DNA of 64,000 nt from positions 62,001 through 126,000 of the forward strand of contig JAHCHY010000013.1 in NCBI GenBank assembly GCA_026129485.1, read 5' to 3'. Source of the DNA: Cyclobacteriaceae bacterium. Its GTDB lineage: Bacteria; Bacteroidota; Bacteroidia; Cytophagales; Cyclobacteriaceae. The notes beneath the pieces are model-generated. The model did not search any database. It was not told the origin of the DNA and worked only from the letters and a program-made list of their open reading frames with translations. Below, piece by piece: positions 43,806 through 53,629 of the stretch. Numbering within the stretch: position 1 is the first letter of the stretch; every line of letters begins with the position of its first letter. The position numbers were made by a program, and so were the translations under genes.

Positions 43806-46217
43806 ATGTTAAAAAATTACCTGATTACAACCTTACGCTCCATTGCAAAGCGTAAGGCATTTACCCTTCTGAATGTATTTGGGCTATCTATCGGTCTTGC
43901 TGCGAGCCTGCTCATCCTGCAATATGTAAAGGATGAATTGAGCTTTGATGATTTCCATGCCAAACACGAAAATATTTATCGTGTGGAGTTTGATGCCTAT
44001 CGCGATGGCAAGCAAATTTTCAGGTGCGCCACCGCTTTCCCGAAAGTAGCGCCCATGCTGAAAGCTGATTTTCCTGAAGTGGAAGATGCCACACGCTTGT
44101 ATTTGCGCTACGGGGGCGGGGTAATCCGGTACAATGAAACAGCGATAAAAGAAGATAATCTTTTCCAGGCTGAACAGAATTTCTTCTCGATTTTTTCATA
44201 CCCGTTACTGAGCGGTGTTGCGAAATTAGATCAGCCCAACACGGCCATTGTAGAGAAAGAAACTGCCCGCAAATATTTTGGCGATGCCGACCCGGTAGGG
44301 AAACGGATCAGGTTTGGCGATAACGAAGAATACGAGATCACCGGTGTGATGGAATCGCCCGTGAACTCGCATTTGAAATTTTCATTTTTGTTTTCGTACC
44401 CGACACTCGTTACACTATGGGGCGAACAATTTGAAAATGCCTGGGGCTGGTATGATTTTTACAACTATGTGTTGTTAAAGCCGGGTAGCAGCCCCGAAGC
44501 ATTGGAAGCAAAATTTCCTGCCTTCGTTGACAAATATGGAACGAACAACAATTCAGGGATTAAGGAAAGTGAACGCACAAAATTTGTGCTTCAACCTTTA
44601 AAAGAAATTCATCTTTATTCTGATCTCATCCAGGAGGCCGGTGTGAATGGCAACGGAACGGCAGTTTATTTTTTGATGATTATAGCATTGTTCATCCTGG
44701 TGATTGCCTGGGTCAATTATATTAATCTTTCAACGGCACGCGCTGTTGAACGCGCCAAGGAAGTCGGTATCCGTAAATCAATCGGTGCGCACAGAGCACA
44801 GTTGATTTACCAGTTTATTTCAGAAGCCTTTGTGATTAACCTGGCGGCAGCGCTGTTTGGTTTGTTGCTGGTGTATCTTGCCATTCCGGCATTTAATGAA
44901 ATGGCCGATAAGCATTTAACCTTTAGCGTGTTTGCCGATAAAAACCTTTGGTTTTCTTTGGCAGCGCTGTTCATGACCGGATCGTTATTCTCCGGCCTTT
45001 ACCCTGCATTTATTTTATCATCCTATCAGCCTGCCAAAGTTTTGAAGGGTTCTATGAAAGGTTCGCGCGATGGATTGTTCCTGCGCAAAGGTTTAGTGGT
45101 AGGGCAATTCATTTTTTCGGTGGCACTTATAGCAGGTACTCTTATTGTGTACCGGCAGTTACAATTCATGCAGAACCGCGACCTGGGAATCAACATTGAT
45201 CAAACAGTTGTAATCAATGGCCCCGGATTTCTTGCGCAGGATTCGTTGTATGGAAATTACCTGCAGGTTTACAAAAATTCTCTTGCTGCACATCCTGCAG
45301 TGAAAAATTTTACAGCCGCTACGGAAGTTCCCGGTAACCTGATTTACTGGACTAACGGAGCCCAGCGAATAGGAGATGAAGTATCCCAACGCAACCAGAT
45401 GTATATTATGGGTATTGATCACGATTTCTTTAAAACATTTGGAAATACATTGTTATCCGGAAGGGGATATGCCTTTGAATTTACAGCCGATAGTTCCAGC
45501 GTGATTTTAAATCGCAAAGCTGTTGAGATATTCAATATGGAAACGCCTGAAAACGCGATCGGGCAGAGGATCAGGATTGGCGGTGATACACTGAATGTTG
45601 TGGGCGTGGTGGAGAATTACCACCAGGAAGGTTTGAAACAGGATTTTCGCCCAACTGCTTTCCGGTTAGTACAGAACGCACGCAGCTATTTTTGCGTGAA
45701 GGTTGATACAGACAAGCTCGGTCAGACGATGGCATTTCTGAAAGAGAAATATGCAGAGGTGTTTCCGAACAATCCGTTCGATTATTTCTTTCTCGACACT
45801 TTCTTCAACCGGCAGTACAAGAATGAACGTCAGTTTGGAAGTGTGTTTGGATTCTTTGCCGGTCTTGCCATTTTTGTAGCGTGTCTCGGCTTGTTCGGAT
45901 TGGCTTCTTTCACGGCAGCACAACGAACAAAAGAGATCGGAATCCGGAAAGTGCTGGGCTCATCGGTTTCAGCAGTATTTATTTTGTTATCCAAAGATTT
46001 TCTGAGGCTGGTTGCCATCGCGAATGTTATTGCAATTCCCGTTGTATGGTATATTATGAATCAATGGCTGGATAGCTTTGCTTTCAGGGTGAGTATTGAT
46101 GTTTGGATTTTTATTGTGGCGGCTGTTCTAACAACACTCATCGCTTTAATAACAGTCAGCTATCAATCTATTTCGGCAGCTACCACAAACCCGGTAAAAT
46201 CGCTTCGTTACGAATAA
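43806..46217 (+). CDS. MacB/FtsX-type ABC transporter permease, tandem copy 1
   Basis: The 803-residue protein has an N-terminal helix (AFTLLNVFGLSIGLAASLLI), a periplasmic MacB_PCD domain (about 45-250), three FtsX-type helices around 280-420 with STARAVERAKEVGIRKSIGA, and a second half ending in FTAAQRTKEIGIRKVLGSS and the tail NPVKSLRYE. This duplicated architecture is common in Bacteroidota. It is first of three tandem paralogs; the next starts 19 bp downstream. No ATP-binding gene is in the cluster, so the ATPase must be encoded elsewhere. The substrate is unknown. Confidence 0.9.
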   Translation: MLKNYLITTLRSIAKRKAFTLLNVFGLSIGLAASLLILQYVKDELSFDDFHAKHENIYRVEFDAYRDGKQIFRCATAFPKVAPMLKADFPEVEDATRLYLRYGGGVIRYNETAIKEDNLFQAEQNFFSIFSYPLLSGVAKLDQPNTAIVEKETARKYFGDADPVGKRIRFGDNEEYEITGVMESPVNSHLKFSFLFSYPTLVTLWGEQFENAWGWYDFYNYVLLKPGSSPEALEAKFPAFVDKYGTNNNSGIKESERTKFVLQPLKEIHLYSDLIQEAGVNGNGTAVYFLMIIALFILVIAWVNYINLSTARAVERAKEVGIRKSIGAHRAQLIYQFISEAFVINLAAALFGLLLVYLAIPAFNEMADKHLTFSVFADKNLWFSLAALFMTGSLFSGLYPAFILSSYQPAKVLKGSMKGSRDGLFLRKGLVVGQFIFSVALIAGTLIVYRQLQFMQNRDLGINIDQTVVINGPGFLAQDSLYGNYLQVYKNSLAAHPAVKNFTAATEVPGNLIYWTNGAQRIGDEVSQRNQMYIMGIDHDFFKTFGNTLLSGRGYAFEFTADSSSVILNRKAVEIFNMETPENAIGQRIRIGGDTLNVVGVVENYHQEGLKQDFRPTAFRLVQNARSYFCVKVDTDKLGQTMAFLKEKYAEVFPNNPFDYFFLDTFFNRQYKNERQFGSVFGFFAGLAIFVACLGLFGLASFTAAQRTKEIGIRKVLGSSVSAVFILLSKDFLRLVAIANVIAIPVVWYIMNQWLDSFAFRVSIDVWIFIVAAVLTTLIALITVSYQSISAATTNPVKSLRYE

Positions 46218-46236
46218 AAAACAAAAATTCATTTTT

Positions 46237-48705
46237 ATGCTAAAGAATTACATACTCATCGCCTGGAGAAATTTTGCAAGACAAAAAGGATATTCATTGC
46301 TGAATATTTCAGGTTTGTCTGTCGGCCTCGCCTGTTGCATCGTGATTTTGCTTTATGTAAGCAGGGAGCTATCCTATGATTCATTTCATGAAAAAGGCGA
46401 CCGGGTATTCCGCGCTTACCAGCATCTTGAAAATGACAACGACTGGGCGTGGACGGGCGGAGTAACCCCGAGCATTTTGCGTTCTGAATTTAAGGAGATT
46501 GAGCTTGCCGTTTCCCTTCACCGCATGGCAACGTACATCAGCTATGAACGCCCCGATGGGGAGGTCATTACCTCTCCGGAAAATCATTTTGTTTTTGCCG
46601 ACAGCGGTTTTTTTGAAATGTTCAATTTCCCGCTTGTGAAGGGAAGCATAGGGAACACGCTAAAAGAGCCTTATGGAATTCTTATCACCGAATCAATCGC
46701 TGAAAAATATTTTGGTGAAGCTGACCCCGTAGGAAAGGAACTGCGCACTACGGGCAATTTTGCTTTCGTGGTGAATGGCGTATTAAAAGACGTGCCCGAT
46801 AATTCGCATATAAAGTTTGATTTCATTACAGGCATGGTTTCTTTTAAGGCTAGAAATAATTACCCGCTTACGGCAGAGTTTAGCAGCCATTGGTGGCCTC
46901 GGGTCTGGACGTATGTTTTATTGGATAAGCCGGAATCTGCCGATATAATCAACGCTGTCCTGCCCGAAATCATGCCTAAGCACAGAGAGGCAACGGAAGT
47001 AAAACGTTTTGCATTGCAGCTTCAACCCATGAAGGACATACACCTGCATTCCCAAATGGGCAATGAAATACAACCAAACGGAAGCATAGGAGTGGTTTAT
47101 ATTTTCTTAGGCATAGCCGTGTTTACGCTTGTTCTTGCCTGCATCAATTTTATAAACTTAGCCACAGCGAGAGCCATAAAGAAAGCGCAGGAAATAGGCG
47201 TGCGAAAAACAATCGGTGCAAAACGAAGCCAGTTGATCCTCCAGTTCTTTACGGAATCTGTTTTAATGAATGTAATAGCTTTTGTTTTTGCGCTGGTTTT
47301 GGTGGAGCTGGCTTTACCAATTTTTAATACGTTGTTCGGGCAAACTATTTCGTTCGGCCTGTACAGTAATATTAATATTTGGATTTTTATTATCGCTATC
47401 CTGATTGTTTCCGGTTTCCTGTCGGGGTTTTACCCGGCCCTGTATCTTTCACGTTTCAGGCCGGTGCAGGTTTTAAAAGGTAAAGCATTCAGGCCGGGAG
47501 GCGGAGATATAAGAAAGGGGCTTGTTGTTTTCCAGTTTGCGCTTTCCATCGCCCTGATTTTCTGCACGTCTGTAATCTGGCTTCAGGTTCAGCATTTCCG
47601 CGATGCCGGTTTGGGTTTTGACAAGGAGCATGTGCTGTTGCTTAAATCGGGGCAGGTGGTGCGAAGCCGGTACGATGTACTGCTGGAAAAAATGAAATCA
47701 TTAACCGTAGTCAATGACGCAACCGGTATGAACAGCCGCCCGGGTATGGATTCAGGTTGGGGGCCTCAGGTCGAGTTTGAAGGCTCTGACCCCGAAACAC
47801 ACCGTTATGTTCATCAGCAATCTGTTGACCATAATTTTTTTGATATGATGGGTGTACCTGTTTTGGAAGGAAGGGGATTTTCCAAAGATATTAAAGACGA
47901 AGGCACAGGCACTTTGATGCGCAACCAGTTCCCGGCCTTTGAGAACAGGAACTTTATTGTAAACGAGGAATTTGTACGCTTCGCAGGCAAGACAAATGAA
48001 ACAGTAATCGGTATGTCCTTGCGCTTATATACCGAGGAAGGAGGCTTGCTGTTCAGCGAAACAAAAGGAGCGGTTATCGGTGTGGTGAAGGATTTTAATA
48101 CGTCAGATCTCCGTGAAGCTGTCCGGCCTACTGTATTTTCTCCTGTCAGGTCTGATTTTGGAAATGAAGTGAACTTTATTGCGCTGAAGCTGAAAGCCGG
48201 TAAATTTTCTGAATCGCTGGAAATGATTGCTTCGGTATGGAAAGAAACCGTCCCGGAAATACCGATGGAGTATTCCTTCCTCGACCAGGATATTGACAAC
48301 CAATATATAAAAGAGAAGAGCTTGGGCAACATTGTCGGTTTGTTTGCCATTGTAGCCATGCTTATTTCCTGCCTCGGTTTGTTCGGGCTTTCTGCATACA
48401 CAGCCGAAACATGCACCAAGGAAATAGGCATACGCAAGGTGCTGGGTGCATCGGCAGTAAAAATTGTGAAGTTATTGTCTAAAGACTATTTGATGCTGGT
48501 GATGTTAGCTAATGTCATTGCCATGCCTTTGGGCTGGTGGCTAATGAGTAAATGGCTTACACAGTTTGCCCATCGCGTTCCATTAGACTTTACCATTTTT
48601 ATCACGGTAGGCTTTACGGCAATACTTATTTCCTTTTTGACAGTGAGCTTTCAGGCGTTTCGGGCGGCTACGGCCAACCCGGTGAAGTCGTTGCGGTATG
48701 AGTAG
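46237..48705 (+). CDS. MacB/FtsX-type ABC transporter permease, tandem copy 2
   Basis: The 822-residue paralog has the same layout: YSLLNISGLSVGLACCIVIL first helix, ESIAEKYFGEADPVGKEL in the periplasmic domain, NLATARAIKKAQEIGVRKTIGA, GDIRKGLVVFQFALSIALIF, and YTAETCTKEIGIRKVLGAS, ending NPVKSLRYE. It differs from its neighbours by a longer second periplasmic loop with an insertion (about 560-590, containing GTGTLMRNQFPAFENRNF). It is 19 bp from copy 1, so co-transcribed; a large palindrome follows its stop. Confidence 0.9.
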   Translation: MLKNYILIAWRNFARQKGYSLLNISGLSVGLACCIVILLYVSRELSYDSFHEKGDRVFRAYQHLENDNDWAWTGGVTPSILRSEFKEIELAVSLHRMATYISYERPDGEVITSPENHFVFADSGFFEMFNFPLVKGSIGNTLKEPYGILITESIAEKYFGEADPVGKELRTTGNFAFVVNGVLKDVPDNSHIKFDFITGMVSFKARNNYPLTAEFSSHWWPRVWTYVLLDKPESADIINAVLPEIMPKHREATEVKRFALQLQPMKDIHLHSQMGNEIQPNGSIGVVYIFLGIAVFTLVLACINFINLATARAIKKAQEIGVRKTIGAKRSQLILQFFTESVLMNVIAFVFALVLVELALPIFNTLFGQTISFGLYSNINIWIFIIAILIVSGFLSGFYPALYLSRFRPVQVLKGKAFRPGGGDIRKGLVVFQFALSIALIFCTSVIWLQVQHFRDAGLGFDKEHVLLLKSGQVVRSRYDVLLEKMKSLTVVNDATGMNSRPGMDSGWGPQVEFEGSDPETHRYVHQQSVDHNFFDMMGVPVLEGRGFSKDIKDEGTGTLMRNQFPAFENRNFIVNEEFVRFAGKTNETVIGMSLRLYTEEGGLLFSETKGAVIGVVKDFNTSDLREAVRPTVFSPVRSDFGNEVNFIALKLKAGKFSESLEMIASVWKETVPEIPMEYSFLDQDIDNQYIKEKSLGNIVGLFAIVAMLISCLGLFGLSAYTAETCTKEIGIRKVLGASAVKIVKLLSKDYLMLVMLANVIAMPLGWWLMSKWLTQFAHRVPLDFTIFITVGFTAILISFLTVSFQAFRAATANPVKSLRYE

Positions 48706-48713
48706 AAGCATTT

Positions 48714-48757
48714 AATCGTTAATGGTTAGCCGGCTCACGGATTAACCATTAACGATT
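48714..48757. terminator. 15-bp perfect inverted repeat between permease copies 2 and 3
   Basis: AATCGTTAATGGTTA (48714-48728) pairs exactly with TAACCATTAACGATT (48743-48757) around a 14-nt loop, followed by TTC. It starts 8 bp after the stop of copy 2. It is likely a transcription terminator or mRNA 3' stabiliser, separating copy 3 from the first two. Confidence 0.6.
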
Positions 48758-48828
48758 TTCGATTAATAAGCTATTAGCCTGTAACCTTCGTCCTGAACAG
48801 GAGTATTCCTTTAAAAATCGGGCTGCTT

Positions 48829-51243
48829 ATGCTAAAAAACTATCTCATTTCCGTTTGGCGCTATGTTTCGCGCAACAAAACATTTACCGCTATTAATTTA
48901 TCCGGCTTAATTATCGGGATGACGGCCTTTCTCCTCATCATCCAGTTTGTGATACACGAATTGAGCTACGATAAATTCTGGACAGGCAGCGAAAAAATCT
49001 TCCGGGTTCAGCTTGACCGTTACAACAAGGGAGAAATTAGCACACGGTGGGCTTCCGGCTGTGCCGGTATAGGCCCTGACCTGAAAGCTAACTTTCCTGA
49101 AGTTCAATACTATGTGCGGATGAGAAGTAGCAATGCCTTGCTCTCGTATGGCGATACATTTTTCAAGGAAGAGAATGTGTATTACGCCAGCCAGGATTTC
49201 TTTAAAGTTTTTGGTTATACGTTGCTGGCTGGCGCTGACTCCAACGCATTGAAAGGCCCCAATAAAATAATCCTTTCACGTTCCATGGCTAAAAAATATT
49301 TTGGTGAAGACGACCCGTTGGGAAAAACCATGCGCAACAACGGCCAGGTGGAATACTTGGTAACAGGAATATTTGAAGACCTGCCCGAAAGCTCGCACAT
49401 GAAAATTGATGCGTTGCTTTCTTTTGCTACCTATACAAAATTAATTGGCCGCAACGATGAGTCGGAGCTTACGCAATGGCAATGGGATGGTTTTTATACC
49501 TACATCCGTTTAAACCAATATGCCGATGCAAAAGCCCTCGAAGCCAAGCTTCCCGATTACGTTGAAAAGCGCGAAGGAGAAGAATTGAAACGTTGGGAAG
49601 CCGGAATGGTCTTTCACCTGCAACCCGTTTCCGACATACACCTTGATTCCGATTTTATTGGCGAGTTTAAGCCTAACGGAAGCCGCGATACAACGTATTT
49701 CCTGCTAATAGTGGCCGTGTTAACGATCATCATTGCGTGGATCAATTACATTAATTTGTCAACAGCCAAATCCATTGAACGCGCCCGCGAAGTAGGCGTA
49801 AGAAAAGTGATGGGAAGTTTTCGTACGCAATTGGTTCATCAGTTTTTGATGGAATCGCTGCTTTTCAATACGCTGGCCGTAGCGGCAGCCATCGGTGCGG
49901 TAGTTATGCTTACACCCTGGTTCAGTGAATTGACCGGCCGCGTTTTGGATTTTGCGTTATTCAAGCAAGCTGCCTTCTGGCTCTGGACTATTGTGCTGAT
50001 CGTTGCCGGTGCATTGCTATCGGGGCTTTACCCTGCATTGATTCTTTCGGGCTACAAGCCGGTTGAAGTTCTTAAAGGAAGGTTTAAGAATACAGGCCAG
50101 GGTGTGCTGTTCCGCAAGGGCATGGTGGTTGCGCAGTTTGTTGCATCCATTGCGCTGATCGTGGGCACGTTCACGGTTTATCAGCAAATTAATTTTATGC
50201 GAAGCCAGAAGCTGGGCGTGAACATTGACCAGACCGTGGTGATGCGGTCGCCCAACATTGTTGACTCAACCTACACACATAAGTTTGAAGCCTTCAAGCA
50301 CCGGATTACACAATTCCCGGAAGTGTCGTTTGTCAGCGCTTCTTCGTCCGTGCCCGGTGAGCAGCCCGGCTGGAATGCGGGAGGCATCCGCAGGCTCAGC
50401 CAGCGCGAAGATGAGGCCAATCAATACCGGGTGGTTATGATGGATCATGATTTTATTCCTTCTTACGGGTTGGAAGTCTTGGCAGGCCGCGCCTTTTCAG
50501 GTGAGATGCCTAACGAAACTAAATCTGTTCTGCTGAATGAATCGGCAGTAAAAGTTATGGGTTTTGAAAAAATGGAAGATGCGCTGAATGACCAGATTCA
50601 TTTCTGGGGGGATACTTTCAAAATTGTAGGCGTATTAAAAGATTACCGGCAGGAGTCATTGAAAAAATCTTTCGACCAATTGGTATTCCGGTACAACTCC
50701 GCCCCAAGCGGATTTTATTCCATCCGGTTCAATGCATCCAATGTAAAAGAATCCATGGCAAAATTTGAGCAGGACTGGAAGGCGCTATTCCCAGGAAATC
50801 CTTTTAATTATTTCTTTCTGGACGAGCATTACAACAAGCAATACAAGGCCGATCAGCAGTTCGGAACGGTGTTCGGGATATTCTCTGCATTGGCCATTTT
50901 TATTGCCTGCCTGGGATTATTTGGATTGTCTTCACTCACGGCTATTCAACGTACCAAAGAGATTGGTGTGCGCAAAGTGCTGGGCGCATCAGTGCAAAGC
51001 ATTCTCACATTAGTAAGCCGCGATTACCTTGTACTGATGGGAGTTGCTATTTTGCTGGCTACACCGCTTACCTGGTGGATTATGAATAGCTGGCTTCAGG
51101 AGTTTGCCAACCGCATTCCCCTGGCATGGTGGATTTTTGCTTTACCCAGCCTGCTGGTAATTTTAGTAGCCTTGCTTACGGTAAGCATTCACACGCTTCG
51201 TGCTGCACGCACCAACCCGGTCGCAGCCTTGCGGTATGAATAA
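48829..51243 (+). CDS. MacB/FtsX-type ABC transporter permease, tandem copy 3
   Basis: The 804-residue paralog is closest in length and motifs to copy 1: TFTAINLSGLIIGMTAFLLI, RSMAKKYFGEDDPLGKTM, WINYINLSTAKSIERAREVG, VRKVMGSFRTQLVHQFLMES, GVLFRKGMVVAQFVASIALI and LTAIQRTKEIGVRKVLGAS. It ends NPVAALRYE. It has its own 124-bp upstream spacer after a palindrome, so it may have a separate promoter. No ATPase is near. Confidence 0.9.
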   Translation: MLKNYLISVWRYVSRNKTFTAINLSGLIIGMTAFLLIIQFVIHELSYDKFWTGSEKIFRVQLDRYNKGEISTRWASGCAGIGPDLKANFPEVQYYVRMRSSNALLSYGDTFFKEENVYYASQDFFKVFGYTLLAGADSNALKGPNKIILSRSMAKKYFGEDDPLGKTMRNNGQVEYLVTGIFEDLPESSHMKIDALLSFATYTKLIGRNDESELTQWQWDGFYTYIRLNQYADAKALEAKLPDYVEKREGEELKRWEAGMVFHLQPVSDIHLDSDFIGEFKPNGSRDTTYFLLIVAVLTIIIAWINYINLSTAKSIERAREVGVRKVMGSFRTQLVHQFLMESLLFNTLAVAAAIGAVVMLTPWFSELTGRVLDFALFKQAAFWLWTIVLIVAGALLSGLYPALILSGYKPVEVLKGRFKNTGQGVLFRKGMVVAQFVASIALIVGTFTVYQQINFMRSQKLGVNIDQTVVMRSPNIVDSTYTHKFEAFKHRITQFPEVSFVSASSSVPGEQPGWNAGGIRRLSQREDEANQYRVVMMDHDFIPSYGLEVLAGRAFSGEMPNETKSVLLNESAVKVMGFEKMEDALNDQIHFWGDTFKIVGVLKDYRQESLKKSFDQLVFRYNSAPSGFYSIRFNASNVKESMAKFEQDWKALFPGNPFNYFFLDEHYNKQYKADQQFGTVFGIFSALAIFIACLGLFGLSSLTAIQRTKEIGVRKVLGASVQSILTLVSRDYLVLMGVAILLATPLTWWIMNSWLQEFANRIPLAWWIFALPSLLVILVALLTVSIHTLRAARTNPVAALRYE

Positions 51244-51310
51244 AATTCAAGATTAAAAATTTGCAATTCAAAATTGATAGTGTTCCGATCAATTTCAAAT
51301 CTTGAATTTT
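51242..51310. repeat. AT-rich hairpin after the permease cluster
   Basis: AAAATTCAAGATT (51242-51254) pairs exactly with AATCTTGAATTTT (51298-51310), and an inner pair AAATTGAT/ATCAATTT extends it. It begins within the stop codon region of copy 3. It probably ends the transcript, though it lacks a classic GC stem. Confidence 0.5.
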
Positions 51311-51438
51311 AGATTTTATAAATAGCCGGCCCGGCATCATTGACCGCTACATTCCATTCGTTCATCGCAAAACCCGGAATAAATAGATTTTAAGGATGCA
51401 GGTTGCGTTTTTAAAGCGATCAACCTGTCAAAAAAATT

Positions 51439-53436
51439 ATGAAAAAAATTCGGTTAGTTTTAATGATGCTTATGCTCTGGCCCGGTGCTTACCTTTTGCA
51501 ATCCTGCGAAGAAGAGGAAATAATCAAAGAAGATGAAACGGTAGTGGACGGAAGTGATCTGGACTTTACGACCAATTCAAAAGACACCACGGTTGCCAAT
51601 GCTGTACTGATCGTGTTTTCCGAAAGTGCGGTTACGGTTACCAACCCGTTTGAAAGTACAGGCGTGGCTATTGCCGTTTCCGGCAGTGATGTGGTCATCA
51701 CCGCTACCACAACCAGCACAGAAGTGGGTTACATGCTTTCGGGCATTACATCAAACGGTTCGCTGAAGATAAACAGCGACTACAAGTACAACCTCGTTTT
51801 GAACGGGGTTGGAATTTTAAACCCCGATGGCCCCGCCATCAATATACAATCGGGAAAGAAGGCAACTGTTACAGTGGTAGGCGGCACATTGAACAAGCTG
51901 GTTGATGGAGCCGCCTATTCATCTTCTGAGACGGACAGTAAAGGCGCATTTTTCAGCGAAGGACAGTTGATATTCAAAGGAACAGGCGCCTTATATGTTA
52001 CCGGAAATTACAAGCATGCCATTTGCAGCGATGATTACATCTCCATTGAGCAGGGAGATATTCACGCCATCTCGAACGTGTCGGATGCAATTCATGTGAA
52101 TGATTATTTCAAAATGTCAGGCGGTAACCTGGAGATTGCTTCTGCGGGCGATGGTATTGAAGCAGAAGAAGGATATATCGAGATTAGCGGAGGCACATTG
52201 AATGTAACCACAGCAGATGAGGGAATCACCACTTCCTACGATGGTACGGATACCGGCATAGCGCCTTATCTGAAGATTACGGGCGGAATTATTACGGTTA
52301 CCACCACAGGCGATAAAGGCCATGCGTTAGAGAGCGCGGGTGATCTCGCCATTCAAAATGCGGCTGCAATATCGCTATATGTATCCGGTAAAGGCTCCAA
52401 GGGTATTAAGGCGCTTCATGCATCGCTTACCGGGGGCAATGTGGAGATCAAGACGAGCGGTGCCGCGTTTTATGATACCGATGATTCCGATGTTTCATCA
52501 CCGGCCGGTATAAATTGTTCCGATACCTTCCTGCTGGATGGCGGAACACTTACCATAACGAGCACAGGCGCTGGCGGTAAAGGGATAAAAACCGATGGGG
52601 TTCTAACCATTAACAAAGGAACGCTGTCAGTTACGGTATCGGGAAGTGCGTTTACCTACAACCGGAATACATACGAAGCCAAAGCCATTACCAGCGATGG
52701 GGCCGTAGTAATCAATGATGGCGTAATCAATATTTCCGCAACGGATGATGGAATAAAATCAGAAGTTTCAGTTATTGTAAATGGCGGTACCATTAATATT
52801 ACCAAATCAACGGAAGGAATAGAGGCACCTGTAATTACATTGAATAACGGAAATATAAATGTTATCTCCAGCGATGATTGCCTGAATGCTACAAAAGGTA
52901 ACGGGGGAGAATCCAATGATGGCAGCCTGCTGACCTTTGCCGGGGGAACAGTATCTCTAAGTTCAACAGGTGGCGACCCGGTGGATAGTAACGGTAACGT
53001 GGTAATGACGGGCGGTACCGTGATTGTGCAGGGCCCGTCTTCGCAGCCGGAGGTGGCATTGGATTACAACGGTACGTTTAAAATTTCAGGCGGACTGCTG
53101 ATCGCATCCGGCCCATCGGGTAATATGGCCCAGGGTATCAGCAATTCATCTACACAATACGGAGCATTTATCCGGACAAGCGTTTCGGCTGGTACCCTGT
53201 TCAATATCCAGGATGCCGGTGGTAGCTCGCTGGTTACCTATAAACCCGCCCGCAATGCCAGCTACTTTGTTTTCTCTTCACCTGATCTGAAAACCGGATC
53301 GTATAAAGTGTTGACAGGTGGCAGTGTGAGCGGGGGAACTACAACCAACGGGTTGACCGTAAACGGAACCTATACGGGCGGTACGCAAAAAGGTACGTTT
53401 ACCATAAGCAACATTGTTACAAGCGTTGTGTTTTAG
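51439..53436 (+). CDS. Lipoprotein with beta-helix carbohydrate-binding domain (Cthe_2159/DUF4353-like)
   Basis: The 665-residue protein has a lipoprotein signal (MLMLWPGAYLLQSC) followed by EEEE. The rest is a series of right-handed beta-helix turns of the form GGTLNVTTADEGI, GDGIEAEEGYIEISGG and KGIKTDGVLTINKGTLSVT, the repeating pattern of the Cthe_2159 carbohydrate-binding family that binds pectic or cellulosic material. Asp/Gly-rich turns suggest calcium sites. Monocistronic: a GNRA-loop terminator follows. Role in glycan adhesion is inferred. Confidence 0.85.
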   Translation: MKKIRLVLMMLMLWPGAYLLQSCEEEEIIKEDETVVDGSDLDFTTNSKDTTVANAVLIVFSESAVTVTNPFESTGVAIAVSGSDVVITATTTSTEVGYMLSGITSNGSLKINSDYKYNLVLNGVGILNPDGPAINIQSGKKATVTVVGGTLNKLVDGAAYSSSETDSKGAFFSEGQLIFKGTGALYVTGNYKHAICSDDYISIEQGDIHAISNVSDAIHVNDYFKMSGGNLEIASAGDGIEAEEGYIEISGGTLNVTTADEGITTSYDGTDTGIAPYLKITGGIITVTTTGDKGHALESAGDLAIQNAAAISLYVSGKGSKGIKALHASLTGGNVEIKTSGAAFYDTDDSDVSSPAGINCSDTFLLDGGTLTITSTGAGGKGIKTDGVLTINKGTLSVTVSGSAFTYNRNTYEAKAITSDGAVVINDGVINISATDDGIKSEVSVIVNGGTINITKSTEGIEAPVITLNNGNINVISSDDCLNATKGNGGESNDGSLLTFAGGTVSLSSTGGDPVDSNGNVVMTGGTVIVQGPSSQPEVALDYNGTFKISGGLLIASGPSGNMAQGISNSSTQYGAFIRTSVSAGTLFNIQDAGGSSLVTYKPARNASYFVFSSPDLKTGSYKVLTGGSVSGGTTTNGLTVNGTYTGGTQKGTFTISNIVTSVVF

Positions 53437-53481
53437 GGTTGAAAGCAGGAGCTTGCTCCTCGCGTGTTTGATCGTTTGTAA

Positions 53482-53518
53482 CGAGAAAGGTTGGCGAAAG
53501 CCAGCCTTTCGTTTTTTA
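53482..53518 (+). terminator. Terminator after the beta-helix lipoprotein gene
   Basis: Stem AAAGGTTGGC (53486-53495) with GCCAGCCTTT (53500-53509), one G-U pair, GAAA tetraloop, followed after CG by TTTTTT. A second small hairpin, AGGAGC-TT-GCTCCT, lies just upstream at 53447-53460. Confidence 0.85.
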
Positions 53519-53629
53519 TTGACTAAGTGTTGATTTCAGACACCAGTTTTACACCCTCATAACCACTCGCCACTATTTGATTCTGTTTTTCGGGGCAAAG
53601 CGTTAGCTTTCATTAAAAATCCATGTAAT

